A DNA stretch of 32,845 nucleotides, from assembly GCA_902471875.1 (NCBI GenBank), contig CABRLN010000026.1, positions 1-32,845 of the forward strand, given 5' to 3'. Made by a program: the position numbers and the translations under genes. This document shows positions 1 to 8,389 of the stretch, piece after piece. Within the stretch, counting starts at the first letter, position 1. The number at the start of each line of letters is the position of its first letter. The DNA is from an uncultured Clostridium sp. (GTDB lineage: Bacteria > Bacillota > Clostridia > Oscillospirales > Acutalibacteraceae). Under the pieces are notes generated by a model. The model searched no databases. It worked only from the letters and a program-made list of their open reading frames with translations, and was not told where the DNA came from.

Positions 1-63
1 CTCAGGTTCTGTTGGAACTGTCTCAGGTTCTGTCGGAACTGTCTCAGGCTCTGTTGGACTAGT
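1..63 (-). repeat. 21-nt tandem repeats encoding TEPETVP
   Basis: Three consecutive 21-nt units (1-21, 22-42, 43-63) differ at only a few positions; the third is the most diverged. They encode Thr-Glu-Pro-Glu-Thr-Val-Pro on the minus strand. The array may continue beyond the left edge. Confidence 0.9.
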
Positions 64-954
64 TGGCTCTTCCTTATAAGTTGAACCCGAAAGCTCCAAT
101 TGCATATCCGAAATTTTAACAGTAGTATAATCTCGTTTCATCATTTCAGGATTATAAATTACCACTGTTTGTTCGTCACCTAAAGTAACATCTTCAGAAA
201 CCTTAAATGTCATTGTCATCCAATGATCACCATTTTCATCAGTGAATTTAAGGTTGTCAAATACATTTTGCAATCCCGGGTCATTTTCATCTATGCCGCC
301 CCAGTCAACGCTTACAGCATCAACTTTACCCATAGTATGTGATATTATACCATTGTCTTTTACCGGATCTTCACCCTCATCATAAAGCTTATCCATAAAA
401 TTCTGCATAAAAGAATTGAATTGAATTGCTTTATAGATTCCGCTTTTTCCTGTCAATGGATCCCTTGTTGTATCCATTGACAAAATTGACTTATTGGCAA
501 ATGGAATACGAGTTCCTATAAGGCTTTCATCTCCTGGCTTACTCGCCATGAAATCTTCAACACTTCCTGTTTGGGCCTGACCATTAACATCTGTCCAAGA
601 AAGTGTTGAAGGAAGATCATATCTAGCCCCAACGTTTGATAAAAAACATTCGTTGTCGTTGGCTTTAACATTAATCTTAACCTTAATGGTGTCTCCACGA
701 TTTACCTTATAGACTTGTTTACCTGTAAGGTTTTCTTCATATGTTCCGCCATATTGGTAATAATCATCACCATATATGTATGAATAAAACGTCAATGTAA
801 CAGGATCATTGTCATTACTTTTAACAGTTTTCTCTGATGCATTTGACCGGTTTTCACTAGCAACATTTGCCGCAGAAACACTTGTGGTACCTGTAAAGAG
901 TGAACTCATTAAAAGAGTTAAACTCAAAAAGATACCTAATATTCGTCTACTCAT
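1..954 (-). CDS. Secreted protein with C-terminal TEPETVP repeats (partial, runs off left edge)
   Basis: The frame is open from the ATG at 954 to the window edge (318 codons), so the C-terminus is missing. A GGAGGTAA ribosome binding site sits 4 nt before the ATG. Residues 1-29 form a signal peptide (MSRRILGIFLSLTLLMSSLF, then an A-x-A-like cleavage region), so the product is exported. The next 270 residues are rich in Asp, Tyr and Asn with no motif I recognise; the beta-rich look suggests an extracellular carbohydrate- or surface-associated domain, which is inference. From about residue 298 the protein enters 7-residue repeats (TEPETVP), encoded by 21-nt tandem units at 1-63, a typical proline/threonine/glutamate spacer before a surface anchor, dockerin or further domain. 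The function is unknown. Confidence 0.85.
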   Translation of the reverse strand, partial: MSRRILGIFLSLTLLMSSLFTGTTSVSAANVASENRSNASEKTVKSNDNDPVTLTFYSYIYGDDYYQYGGTYEENLTGKQVYKVNRGDTIKVKINVKANDNECFLSNVGARYDLPSTLSWTDVNGQAQTGSVEDFMASKPGDESLIGTRIPFANKSILSMDTTRDPLTGKSGIYKAIQFNSFMQNFMDKLYDEGEDPVKDNGIISHTMGKVDAVSVDWGGIDENDPGLQNVFDNLKFTDENGDHWMTMTFKVSEDVTLGDEQTVVIYNPEMMKRDYTTVKISDMQLELSGSTYKEEPTSPTEPETVPTEPETVPTEPE

Positions 955-995
955 TTTTTATTACCTCCATTTCTATATTTGATTAGACATTTTGT

Positions 996-1024
996 ATTAT
1001 ACATCATTTTTCTAAATAACACAA
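996..1024 (-). promoter_or_regulatory. Promoter for the secreted protein gene
   Basis: On the minus strand, TTGTGT (1024-1019), a 17-nt spacer and a perfect TATAAT (1001-996) lie 42 bp before the start codon of the signal-peptide protein. The rest of 955-1197 is very AT-rich and shows no gene. Confidence 0.6.
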
Positions 1025-1197
1025 TATTCATATATTCATTTTTTCTTTTTCTCTGTTTTGCTTTTTTAGATATAATTTTTTTAGTAAAAATATATAATTT
1101 TTATAATATAAAGTTATATATTTTAAATTACTTAAAATAGGTAATAATAGCTATAATTACATCTATATACCTAATTTTCTTTCAAAATTCGATTAAA

Positions 1198-1224
1198 ACA
1201 GCCCTGCTGAAAAAGCAGGGCTGT
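1198..1224 (-). terminator. Rho-independent terminator of greA-lysS
   Basis: A perfect 10-bp GC-rich stem (ACAGCCCTGC paired with GCAGGGCTGT) has a 7-nt loop and is followed by TTTT on the minus strand. It begins 20 bp after the lysS stop codon. Confidence 0.9.
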
Positions 1225-1243
1225 AGTATTATATTAAGTTTAT

Positions 1244-2758
1244 TTAGTTGTTTTCTCGTGGTTTCATTGTCGGGAATATAATTACATCTCTTATTGATGC
1301 ACTGTTGGTCAAAAGCATAACCAATCTATCAATTCCCATTCCCATACCACCTGTAGGGGCCATACCATATTCCAATGATGTTAAAAAATCTTCATCTATC
1401 ATATTAGCCTCTTCGTCACCAGCTTCTCTTAATTTTAACTGATGTTCAAATCTGCCTCTCTGATCGATAGGGTCATTAAGCTCAGAATATGCATTAGCAA
1501 GCTCTCGACGAGTAACAAAAAGTTCAAATCTTTCTACTAATTCTGGCTGGTCAGGCTTACGTTTTGTCAGTGGAGAAACCTCTACAGGATAATCACATAT
1601 GAATGTAGGCTGTTGCAACTGCTCTTCAACATATTCTTCAAAAGCAGTGTTTAATATATTGCCCCAAGTATCAGTTGGCTTAACCTCTAGCTTCAATTCT
1701 TTAGCAACTTCTTTTGCTTTTTCTGTATCTCCTATAAACTGACTGAAATCAACACCGGCATATTGCTTTACTGCGTCTATCATTGTCATTCTTTTAAATG
1801 GCAGTGACAAATCAACAGCTTCACCCTGATATTCAATTTGGTCTGTACCGTTAACAGCTAAACATGCCTTATTAATAAGCTTTTCTGTTAAATCCATCAT
1901 ACCATTATAGTCTGTATATGCTTCATAAAGCTCAATAGTTGTAAATTCCGGATTATGCTTAACATCCATACCCTCATTTCTAAATAATCTGCCAATTTCG
2001 TAAACCTTTTCCATACCGCCTACAATAAGCCTTTTTAAATAAAGCTCAGGAGCAATTCTTAAATATAAATCCATATCAAGGGTATTATGATGCGTTATAA
2101 ACGGTCTTGCGGTAGCACCGCCGGCAATAGTATTAAGAACCGGTGTTTCAACCTCTACATAGCCAACCTGGTCAAGTTCTTGACGTATAGTTTTAATAAT
2201 AATACTTCTTGCAATAAAAGTATCTTTAACTTCAGGATTAACCATAAGGTCAACATAACGCTGACGATACCTTAAATCCATATCCTTTAAGCCATGGTGC
2301 TTTTCAGGAAGAGGTAAAAGAGATTTTGACAAAAGTCTGATTTCTTTTGCATGTACAGAAACCTCGCCTCTTCTTGTTTTGAATACAAAGCCTTTAACCT
2401 CAACAATGTCACCAATATCCCACTTAGCCATTTGGTTTTTATAAGTGTCTTCGCCAACATCGTTAATTCTGACATATACTTGCATACGCCCGCTTCTGTC
2501 ATGAACGTCTATAAAAGATGCTTTACCCATATCACGCCAGCTCATAATACGTCCTGCAATGCAAACATCTTTATTTTCCATATCATCAAAATTATCAACA
2601 ATATCTTTGGCAAGCGTATCTCTGTCACTTGTGGTAATTTTATATGGATCATTACCGCTTTCTTGCAATAATTTCAACTTGTCACGTCGAATTTGCAGCA
2701 ATTCGCTTACATCCTGCTCTTGATTTTCTAACTCAGGTGTTGTATTTTCTTTACTCAT
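1244..2758 (-). CDS. lysS: Lysyl-tRNA synthetase, class II
   Basis: This enzyme charges tRNA-Lys with lysine in the cytoplasm using ATP. The 504 residues match the usual length. An OB-fold anticodon-binding domain lies at about 65-150 (VCIAGRIMSWRDMGKASF region). The class II catalytic core follows, with motif 2 at about 258-277 (GRLFRNEGMDVKHNPEF) and motif 3 at about 471-483 (GMGMGIDRLVMLL), including the ATP-binding arginine. The ATG at 2758 follows the greA stop by 1 bp, and a GAGGAAG site inside the end of greA serves it, so the two genes are translated from one message. A greA-lysS pair is a common Firmicute arrangement. A tRNA-Lys(TTT) gene lies elsewhere in the window, at 16385. Confidence 0.98.
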   Translation of the reverse strand: MSKENTTPELENQEQDVSELLQIRRDKLKLLQESGNDPYKITTSDRDTLAKDIVDNFDDMENKDVCIAGRIMSWRDMGKASFIDVHDRSGRMQVYVRINDVGEDTYKNQMAKWDIGDIVEVKGFVFKTRRGEVSVHAKEIRLLSKSLLPLPEKHHGLKDMDLRYRQRYVDLMVNPEVKDTFIARSIIIKTIRQELDQVGYVEVETPVLNTIAGGATARPFITHHNTLDMDLYLRIAPELYLKRLIVGGMEKVYEIGRLFRNEGMDVKHNPEFTTIELYEAYTDYNGMMDLTEKLINKACLAVNGTDQIEYQGEAVDLSLPFKRMTMIDAVKQYAGVDFSQFIGDTEKAKEVAKELKLEVKPTDTWGNILNTAFEEYVEEQLQQPTFICDYPVEVSPLTKRKPDQPELVERFELFVTRRELANAYSELNDPIDQRGRFEHQLKLREAGDEEANMIDEDFLTSLEYGMAPTGGMGMGIDRLVMLLTNSASIRDVIIFPTMKPRENN

Positions 2759-2759
2759 T

Positions 2760-3242
2760 TTATACTTCCTCGTTCTTCTTTAAAATTTCTATTACTTGGT
2801 ACTCAACCACACCTGAAGGTGTTTCAACGCTTACAATATCACCTGGTGCTTTATCCATTAAAGCCTCACCAACAGGTGATTCATCTGAAAGTAATCCACG
2901 CAAAGGATCTGCTTCGTTTGCACCTACAATTTTATATTCAATCTCTTTATTCCTAGTAATATTTTTAACAATTACAGTAGCACCCGGGCGAACCTTGCCG
3001 GTATCAATATCTTCAATTACTACTGCATTTTTCAGCATATTTTCTATTTCAACAATTCTTGACTCTACCACAGCCTGGTCGTTTTTAGCCTCGTCATATT
3101 CAGCATTCTCCGAAAGGTCACCGTAAGAACGGGCAATTTCAATTTTTTCTGCAATTTCGTCACGCTTAGTAGTTTTTAAAAAATCAAGCTCTTTTTCAAG
3201 ATTTTCTAAACCCTCTTTTGTTAGTTTAACTTCCTTTTGCAT
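2760..3242 (-). CDS. greA: Transcription elongation factor GreA
   Basis: GreA enters the RNA polymerase secondary channel and stimulates cleavage of backtracked transcripts. The N-terminal coiled coil spans about residues 1-75, with the acidic tip GDLSENAEYDEAK (D42 and E45, equivalent to the catalytic acidic pair of E. coli GreA). The C-terminal FKBP-like domain covers about 80-160. I chose the ATG at 3242 (MQKEVKLTKEG), not the ATG at 3251: an AAAGGA site lies 8 nt before 3242, whereas it would abut the upstream ATG. That gives 160 residues, the normal family length. It is the first gene of the operon with lysS. Confidence 0.97.
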   Translation of the reverse strand: MQKEVKLTKEGLENLEKELDFLKTTKRDEIAEKIEIARSYGDLSENAEYDEAKNDQAVVESRIVEIENMLKNAVVIEDIDTGKVRPGATVIVKNITRNKEIEYKIVGANEADPLRGLLSDESPVGEALMDKAPGDIVSVETPSGVVEYQVIEILKKNEEV

Positions 3243-3296
3243 CAGTATCATCCTTTACAATTTTATTGCAAATGTACATTTACATATTTAAAATAA

Positions 3297-3325
3297 ATTT
3301 TATCATTCATTACGTATGATGTCAA
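3297..3325 (-). promoter_or_regulatory. Strong promoter of greA-lysS
   Basis: On the minus strand a perfect TTGACA (3325-3320), a 17-nt spacer and TAAAAT (3302-3297) lie about 55 bp before the greA start. This is a near-consensus housekeeping promoter. A short perfect inverted repeat, GGTAT-ttt-ATACC (3326-3338), abuts the -35 element on its upstream side. Confidence 0.85.
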
Positions 3326-3468
3326 GGTATTTTATACCAATATTCAAAGCTAATCAATTATTTTTTAGATTGTATTCTGTTATGAACGCAAACATAAAAA
3401 AAGTTAATACAAGTTGCAAAAATATAATATATCACTTAAAATATACTGAAAATAATCAAATATAGTGT

Positions 3469-4305
3469 TTACTTGATATTAGTATTAATATGTTGATCTA
3501 TAAAGTTGCTAATGCCGTCTATTGTAGCATTACCTGAATTAGAAATACATAAAATCGGCAGTACAGAACCTAATCTGTATTGTCTGCCCTTGTCATAAAG
3601 GGCTTGTGCAAAATACTCATCACTTAATGAATGTGGCTTTATCTTTTTATAGCTTTCACTTAATGCCACAATGTAGCTACTGTAAACTATACCGGTTTGA
3701 CAAACGGCCGGCTGTTCAGAAGTCAACACAACAGTATTCTCATTTACCGGCAAGCTTTCTTTTATTTTTTGTGGTACAATAACAATATTACAGTCTTTTA
3801 ACGCTGTAGCATTCTTTTTTAGTACAATAACTGCACCTGTGTCACAAATAATTTTTTTATAAACCTCATAATAATCCTCTGTAGCATTTGTAACAATTGT
3901 AAGTTTACCAACATATTTTAGCAGGTCTTTTATAATATGACTTTTTTTACCATCGGGGTCATATAGCCCTACTTTAATATTTTCGGCAGAACTTTTACAT
4001 CTTTTAATAATCTCAAGGGCAGTATTCTCAACAATTCTTTCTTTCAGCAAATTAGTTTTATATCTTTTCAGTCCACTATTGGGAGGAAACAGTATATCTT
4101 TACTGCAAAGTATATATTTGCCTTCATTTCCAACAAGTTCTCTTATTTTACTCCATTTTATCTTATCTTTATATTTATAATAGGTGATATGTACAAGTTG
4201 AATATTATTGTACTGAATAACTTCCAAATGTGTTTTATCCCTTTTAAAAAGGTTATACTTTTTCTTACCCTTTGAATAATCTATTATGGTTAATGCTGTC
4301 AACAT
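3469..4305 (-). CDS. Unrecognised 278-residue protein with a Rossmann-like middle
   Basis: I do not recognise this family. The start is well supported: GGAGG lies 9 nt before the ATG at 4305. There is no signal peptide or membrane segment, so it is probably cytoplasmic. Residues about 110-200 alternate hydrophobic strands and helices (IKVGLYDPDGKK, LTIVTNATEDYYE, GAVIVLKK, CNIVIVPQKI) in a way that resembles an alpha/beta nucleotide-binding fold, loosely like shikimate-dehydrogenase-type Rossmann domains. No clear GxGxxG is present, so cofactor binding is speculation. It is transcribed alone, diverging from the membrane protein gene at 4477. Lys-rich, low-G+C codon use matches its neighbours. 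Confidence 0.8.
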   Translation of the reverse strand: MLTALTIIDYSKGKKKYNLFKRDKTHLEVIQYNNIQLVHITYYKYKDKIKWSKIRELVGNEGKYILCSKDILFPPNSGLKRYKTNLLKERIVENTALEIIKRCKSSAENIKVGLYDPDGKKSHIIKDLLKYVGKLTIVTNATEDYYEVYKKIICDTGAVIVLKKNATALKDCNIVIVPQKIKESLPVNENTVVLTSEQPAVCQTGIVYSSYIVALSESYKKIKPHSLSDEYFAQALYDKGRQYRLGSVLPILCISNSGNATIDGISNFIDQHINTNIK

Positions 4306-4408
4306 AGTATATAACCTCCAATAACTCTACCATATTATATGGTTGTTTTTGTTGTTATATACCCATAATACAGCATGTTATAATACGCAGCAGTGTGTTA
4401 ATCTTTTC

Positions 4409-4437
4409 TTGTTTATGCTTTAGTATTATGCTATAAT
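4409..4437 (+). promoter_or_regulatory. Promoter of the GT-C-like membrane protein gene
   Basis: TTGTTT (4409-4414), a 17-nt spacer and a perfect TATAAT (4432-4437) lie 39 bp before the ATG at 4477. A GAGGAG site follows at 4459-4464, 12 nt from the ATG, slightly far for optimal initiation. Confidence 0.7.
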
Positions 4438-4476
4438 GTTTGTATAATATTTAATGATGAGGAGATGTAGTAACAA

Positions 4477-6804
4477 ATGGTGTATGCGTTTATTTTAATA
4501 GCAGTAACAGTACTGGTTTATGCTGTTGGCTTTGCTGTTTTAAAAAAGAAAGAAGCCTATAAAAACAAAGCTTTCACACAAAGGCTTATTACAACAGGCT
4601 TTGCTAATTTTCTTTTATGTGGCTTATGTATAGCTTGGGTTTTTCTATGCTCAAATTCAAACAGTTTTTCTTACATAATTCCATATATTTTAGTTACTGC
4701 GGCTATGTTCTTTAGTTTTGTTATTGTTCCTTTTACAAAATCTGAAAAACTAAAAAAATACTTTAAAATGTGCACAATACTTATTATAGCTTCATTTGTC
4801 GTTGAACTGCTTATTTTTAACGCCAAAAGCTTTGATTTAAACAACTATGAATTTTCACCGGCTTCAATTTCTACTGAAACACCGAATTCAGTAAAAACAA
4901 CAGGAAACAATACTGTATTGACAGGTGACGGAAATTTAGTATTTGATATAGAAAAAGAAAATCTGCACGCTTTGGAAATAGGCTTGAACATAAGCGGCAA
5001 TAAATCTGTAGTTAAATGTACCGCATCTATGACAGATGGTAACTTTGGCTTAAACTTTATTGACGTTGACACTACAACTTTGACGTCCAATGACAAAAAG
5101 GGCTACTTGTCGTTTAATCCTTATAAAACTCTGAAAAAGTTTAAGCTAACCTTTTCAGGGTTAGAAAAAAACAATACCTCTGTAACAATTACAGATATAA
5201 AGTTTATGTCTGCTGTTCCCTTTGATTTTTCTGTTGCCCGCTTTTTAGTGTTATTTATTTTATTAGCAGGAATATACTCTATTTACTATTTTAAATTATT
5301 TAAAGTTAAATACAACGAACAATCTAAAACACACCAATATATCATAGTTGGTACAATATTATTATGTGTATTGTCTTCATTTGCCTTCTTTACCCCCGAT
5401 AATAGCACAATAAAGTATAGCGACCAAATAAATTTGTCATATTCTGACCCTTATGTTCAAATGTTTGATGCCGTACAAAAGGGGCAGGTGAATATTGACA
5501 TTCCTGTTTCTGACAGCTTTAAATCTATTGAAAATCCATATGATGTTCAGCAACGAACCAACAGTGGTGAATATTACGCATGGGACCGTGCCTACTACGA
5601 AGGCAACTACTACTCATATTTTGGCATTGTTCCTGTATTTGTGTTGTATATTCCATTTTACATGCTTACAGGTGCCCTTCCATCGTTAAATTTTAATATT
5701 ACGTTTTTCTCTGTTTTGTCAATGATATTTTTAATTCAAACCATATTGACCTTGACAAAAATGTTTATCAAAAAGCCAAATTTATTCCTTTTGGTACTTG
5801 GCATCTTTTCGGCAACAGCATGCAGTGGCATTTACTATGCACTTGATTTTTCAGATATTTATTTTCCTGCAAAAGTTTCTTCAATTTGCTTTATGCTGCT
5901 TTGTGTATGGCTGGGATTATGTGCTTACAAAACAAAAAATGTTAAAAAACAGTTTATCTTGCTTATATTTAGCGGATTAAGCTTTATTTTATGTGTCGGA
6001 TGCCGTCCAAGCGTTGCAATAAGTGCATTTGTACTTGCACCATTCTTTATTGCAATATTAATGAATAAAAAATATACTGTTAAAAGAAAAATATGCTGTG
6101 CATCTTCTTTTATAGTACCAATACTGGTTGGCGCTACCGGTCTGATGTGGTATAATTATGCAAGATTTGGTTCTTTGTTCGACTTCGGTTCCAACTATCA
6201 GCTAACTGTAAGTAACATTAGTGCTAATTCGTTAAGACTTAGTGCTTTTCCAGATGCTGTAATTCATTATTTCTTCCATCCATTTGCTTTTACTGCTGAA
6301 TTTCCATTTTTCCGTGCACAAACTATGTCATTGCAATCATACGGACAGTATGTATATACTGACAGCTTTTTTGGAGCTGTTAATTTTCCTTTTATATTTA
6401 TAGGATTAATTATTTCTATTTATTTGCTGTTTCACGACAGAAAAAAGATACGTCGCATAGGTAAAGATGACGGTTTAAAATACTATACTTATCTCCTTAT
6501 GGTTGTACTTACTTTCTTAATTGCATGGTCTGTATTCTGCTTGGCAGGAGTTGCTTTTGGATATATGTTAGACATACTTCCATTATTATCAATACTAGCT
6601 GTTTTAGTATTTTTGGATATTCACAAAAGATTAGAAAAATATCCTACTATTCAAACAAAAGCATTTTCTGCAATATCTGTTATAATGGTAGTTTCTGTAA
6701 TAATTGTATTTCTACACTTACTGACATATACATCACAAAACCTTTGCAACAATTTTATAGGATTAAAATCAGCTGTTGAAAATATGCTGATTTTCTGGAG
6801 ATAG
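4477..6804 (+). CDS. Large multi-pass membrane protein, GT-C glycosyltransferase-like
   Basis: This 775-residue integral membrane protein has about four N-terminal membrane helices (residues 1-115) and a soluble, beta-rich segment (about 120-255, many Ser/Thr/Asn, no cysteine motif). Membrane helices follow near 255-310, then a long loop and roughly eight further helices. The loop region with NPYD, WDRAYYEGNYYSYFGIVPVF and a following helix is typical of uncharacterised Clostridia membrane proteins that resemble GT-C (family 39/dolichyl-mannosyltransferase-like) enzymes, which use lipid-linked sugars at the outer membrane face. The early acidic residues of the long loop (YSDPYVQMFDAVQKG) would suit the catalytic Asp position of that class, but I cannot confirm this. 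The gene stands alone with its own promoter and terminator. Confidence 0.75.
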   Translation: MVYAFILIAVTVLVYAVGFAVLKKKEAYKNKAFTQRLITTGFANFLLCGLCIAWVFLCSNSNSFSYIIPYILVTAAMFFSFVIVPFTKSEKLKKYFKMCTILIIASFVVELLIFNAKSFDLNNYEFSPASISTETPNSVKTTGNNTVLTGDGNLVFDIEKENLHALEIGLNISGNKSVVKCTASMTDGNFGLNFIDVDTTTLTSNDKKGYLSFNPYKTLKKFKLTFSGLEKNNTSVTITDIKFMSAVPFDFSVARFLVLFILLAGIYSIYYFKLFKVKYNEQSKTHQYIIVGTILLCVLSSFAFFTPDNSTIKYSDQINLSYSDPYVQMFDAVQKGQVNIDIPVSDSFKSIENPYDVQQRTNSGEYYAWDRAYYEGNYYSYFGIVPVFVLYIPFYMLTGALPSLNFNITFFSVLSMIFLIQTILTLTKMFIKKPNLFLLVLGIFSATACSGIYYALDFSDIYFPAKVSSICFMLLCVWLGLCAYKTKNVKKQFILLIFSGLSFILCVGCRPSVAISAFVLAPFFIAILMNKKYTVKRKICCASSFIVPILVGATGLMWYNYARFGSLFDFGSNYQLTVSNISANSLRLSAFPDAVIHYFFHPFAFTAEFPFFRAQTMSLQSYGQYVYTDSFFGAVNFPFIFIGLIISIYLLFHDRKKIRRIGKDDGLKYYTYLLMVVLTFLIAWSVFCLAGVAFGYMLDILPLLSILAVLVFLDIHKRLEKYPTIQTKAFSAISVIMVVSVIIVFLHLLTYTSQNLCNNFIGLKSAVENMLIFWR

Positions 6805-6806
6805 TT

Positions 6807-6847
6807 TAAATTAGGTGGTATTAATTAAGTTAATACCACCTAATTTA
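6807..6847 (+). terminator. Long hairpin after the GT-C-like gene
   Basis: A perfect 18-bp inverted repeat (6807-6824 with 6830-6847) has a 5-nt loop and begins 3 bp after the stop codon. The downstream tract is AT-rich (tatttatataattt) but lacks an uninterrupted T run, so termination strength is uncertain. Confidence 0.65.
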
Positions 6848-6894
6848 TATTTATATAATTTAAAAATTATTATAATTAACTTAATAATCAAATA

Positions 6895-6942
6895 AAACAC
6901 CTCCTATAACTATCGCAATACTTGCTGTTATAGGAGGTGTTT
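6895..6942 (-). terminator. Terminator of the ftsE-ftsX-M23 hydrolase operon
   Basis: A perfect 16-bp stem (AAACACCTCCTATAAC at 6895-6910 paired with 6927-6942) lies 54 bp beyond the hydrolase stop codon. It is followed on the minus strand by a T-rich stretch (TTATTTGATT). Confidence 0.8.
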
Positions 6943-6996
6943 GAATATATAATTTATAAAGGTATATATTGACAATTTGAAATTGATTGACATACA

Positions 6997-8364
6997 TTAA
7001 TATGTAACCGAGATTTCCGGAAACTCGTCCAGCGGATTGTATTTTTCACCATTATAGCGTGTTTCAAAGTGGAGATGTGCCCCCGTTGAGTATCCCGTTG
7101 AACCCACAAACCCTAAAAGCTGACCTGCTTGTACATAGTCACCTATAGAAACTGCCAAAGAGCTCATATGAGCATAAACAGTCATATGACCATCACCGTG
7201 GTCAATCATAACATAGTTACCATAACCTCCACCACAACCGCAGCTTGAGTCTTTGCCCCAGTTGTGAATACAATCATTATTTCCAAATACAATCGTACCT
7301 GCTCGTGAAGCAACCACATTAGCCCCTTCTATGCCGCCGCTGGCTATGTCAAGAGCTCCATGGTTAGAAGCCCCTCTGTCTTCATCCCATAAAGATGTCA
7401 AATGATAAAATCCGGGTACCGGCCATACATAGCCTGAACCACTAGGGGTTATGTCACTAATATTTTGGTTACCCTCACCATATTCGTTGTCATTATTATT
7501 AGAACTGCTGTTATTCGCATTTCCGGTGTTAGTATTACTGCTGTTGTTGGTTTGTGGAGTCTTTGTAGGTTTTTGAGTTTGTGTACTTGAAGAGTTGCTA
7601 TTTCGGTCAGACGTTGATGAGTTTCGATTATTCTTATTACTGCTCGTTGCACCTTGAGTTTCATTCTCAGCAGAATTCTCTAAACCATTGTAATAATTTT
7701 TGATATTATCTTCAAGCGTAGCATAACCGGCATCATCCTCAATAGAAAGCATATCTGAGATTGACTGGTTTTCACTGTACAGATAATTAAGTCTGTCTTT
7801 GTTTGCTTTTAGCACATCTTCAAAGCTTATACGCTTTGTCTTTAAAGACCTGCTTTTTTCTTCAAGATCTTTTTTAGAAGCAGTAAGTGTTTTTTGTGTT
7901 TGTTTATTTGTATTAACCTTATCTGACAAATTGCTTATTAAAGCAGAGTCATGCTTTGATATTACAGAAACATACTGCAATTTATCCAGCAAATCATCAA
8001 AGCTTTTCGCTCCAATAATTACCTCTAAATTACTGGCAGAACCCGCCATATAAATAGAGCGAATTCTCTCCTTCAGTTTTTCTTTATTATCTTCTATATC
8101 TGAATTCAATTCTTTTACTGTAGCGTTGGACTTATCAATATCTTGCTGCAAATGTGCAATCTCCAACCGTGTGCTTTCAATGTCATTATTTAAATCTGTT
8201 ATTTGCTCAATAAGACTGACATTTTCACTTTCCTTACTGGCAATTTCGTTTGTGTTGCTGCTTGACTTAGCCTGCAGCTCTTCTTCGTTTGAAACTGCAG
8301 AAATAGTAACTGTTTGCATGCAAATTAACGACGCCGCAATTATAACTAAAAAGAATTTTTTCAT
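6997..8364 (-). CDS. Secreted peptidoglycan hydrolase, coiled coil plus M23 peptidase (EnvC/CwlO/PcsB-type)
   Basis: The 455-residue protein has a signal peptide (1-23, MKKFFLVIIAASLICMQTVT), a long coiled coil (about 28-215), a low-complexity Asn/Ser/Thr linker (about 240-300) and a C-terminal LytM/M23 zinc endopeptidase domain (about 311-445). The catalytic set is present: H335 and D339 (NHGALDIASGG), H399 (VYAHMSS) and H430/H432 (GAHLHFE). The domain includes a cysteine-containing insertion (C365, C375, C377; SSCGCGGGYGNY). The gene is third in an operon 25 bp after ftsX. Known systems of this layout (FtsEX with EnvC, PcsB or CwlO) couple ATP hydrolysis inside to activation of wall cleavage outside, through the coiled coil docking on FtsX. 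Having the M23 domain active-site complete suggests a true hydrolase rather than an EnvC-like activator. Confidence 0.93.
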   Translation of the reverse strand: MKKFFLVIIAASLICMQTVTISAVSNEEELQAKSSSNTNEIASKESENVSLIEQITDLNNDIESTRLEIAHLQQDIDKSNATVKELNSDIEDNKEKLKERIRSIYMAGSASNLEVIIGAKSFDDLLDKLQYVSVISKHDSALISNLSDKVNTNKQTQKTLTASKKDLEEKSRSLKTKRISFEDVLKANKDRLNYLYSENQSISDMLSIEDDAGYATLEDNIKNYYNGLENSAENETQGATSSNKNNRNSSTSDRNSNSSSTQTQKPTKTPQTNNSSNTNTGNANNSSSNNNDNEYGEGNQNISDITPSGSGYVWPVPGFYHLTSLWDEDRGASNHGALDIASGGIEGANVVASRAGTIVFGNNDCIHNWGKDSSCGCGGGYGNYVMIDHGDGHMTVYAHMSSLAVSIGDYVQAGQLLGFVGSTGYSTGAHLHFETRYNGEKYNPLDEFPEISVTY

Positions 8365-8389
8365 TTTCTCACCACCATATTAAAATATG

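Noticed and set aside
2644..3126. 160-codon open frame on the plus strand opposite greA
   Set aside because: It is the antisense shadow of greA and lysS; it has no ribosome binding site and the opposite strand carries unmistakable genes.
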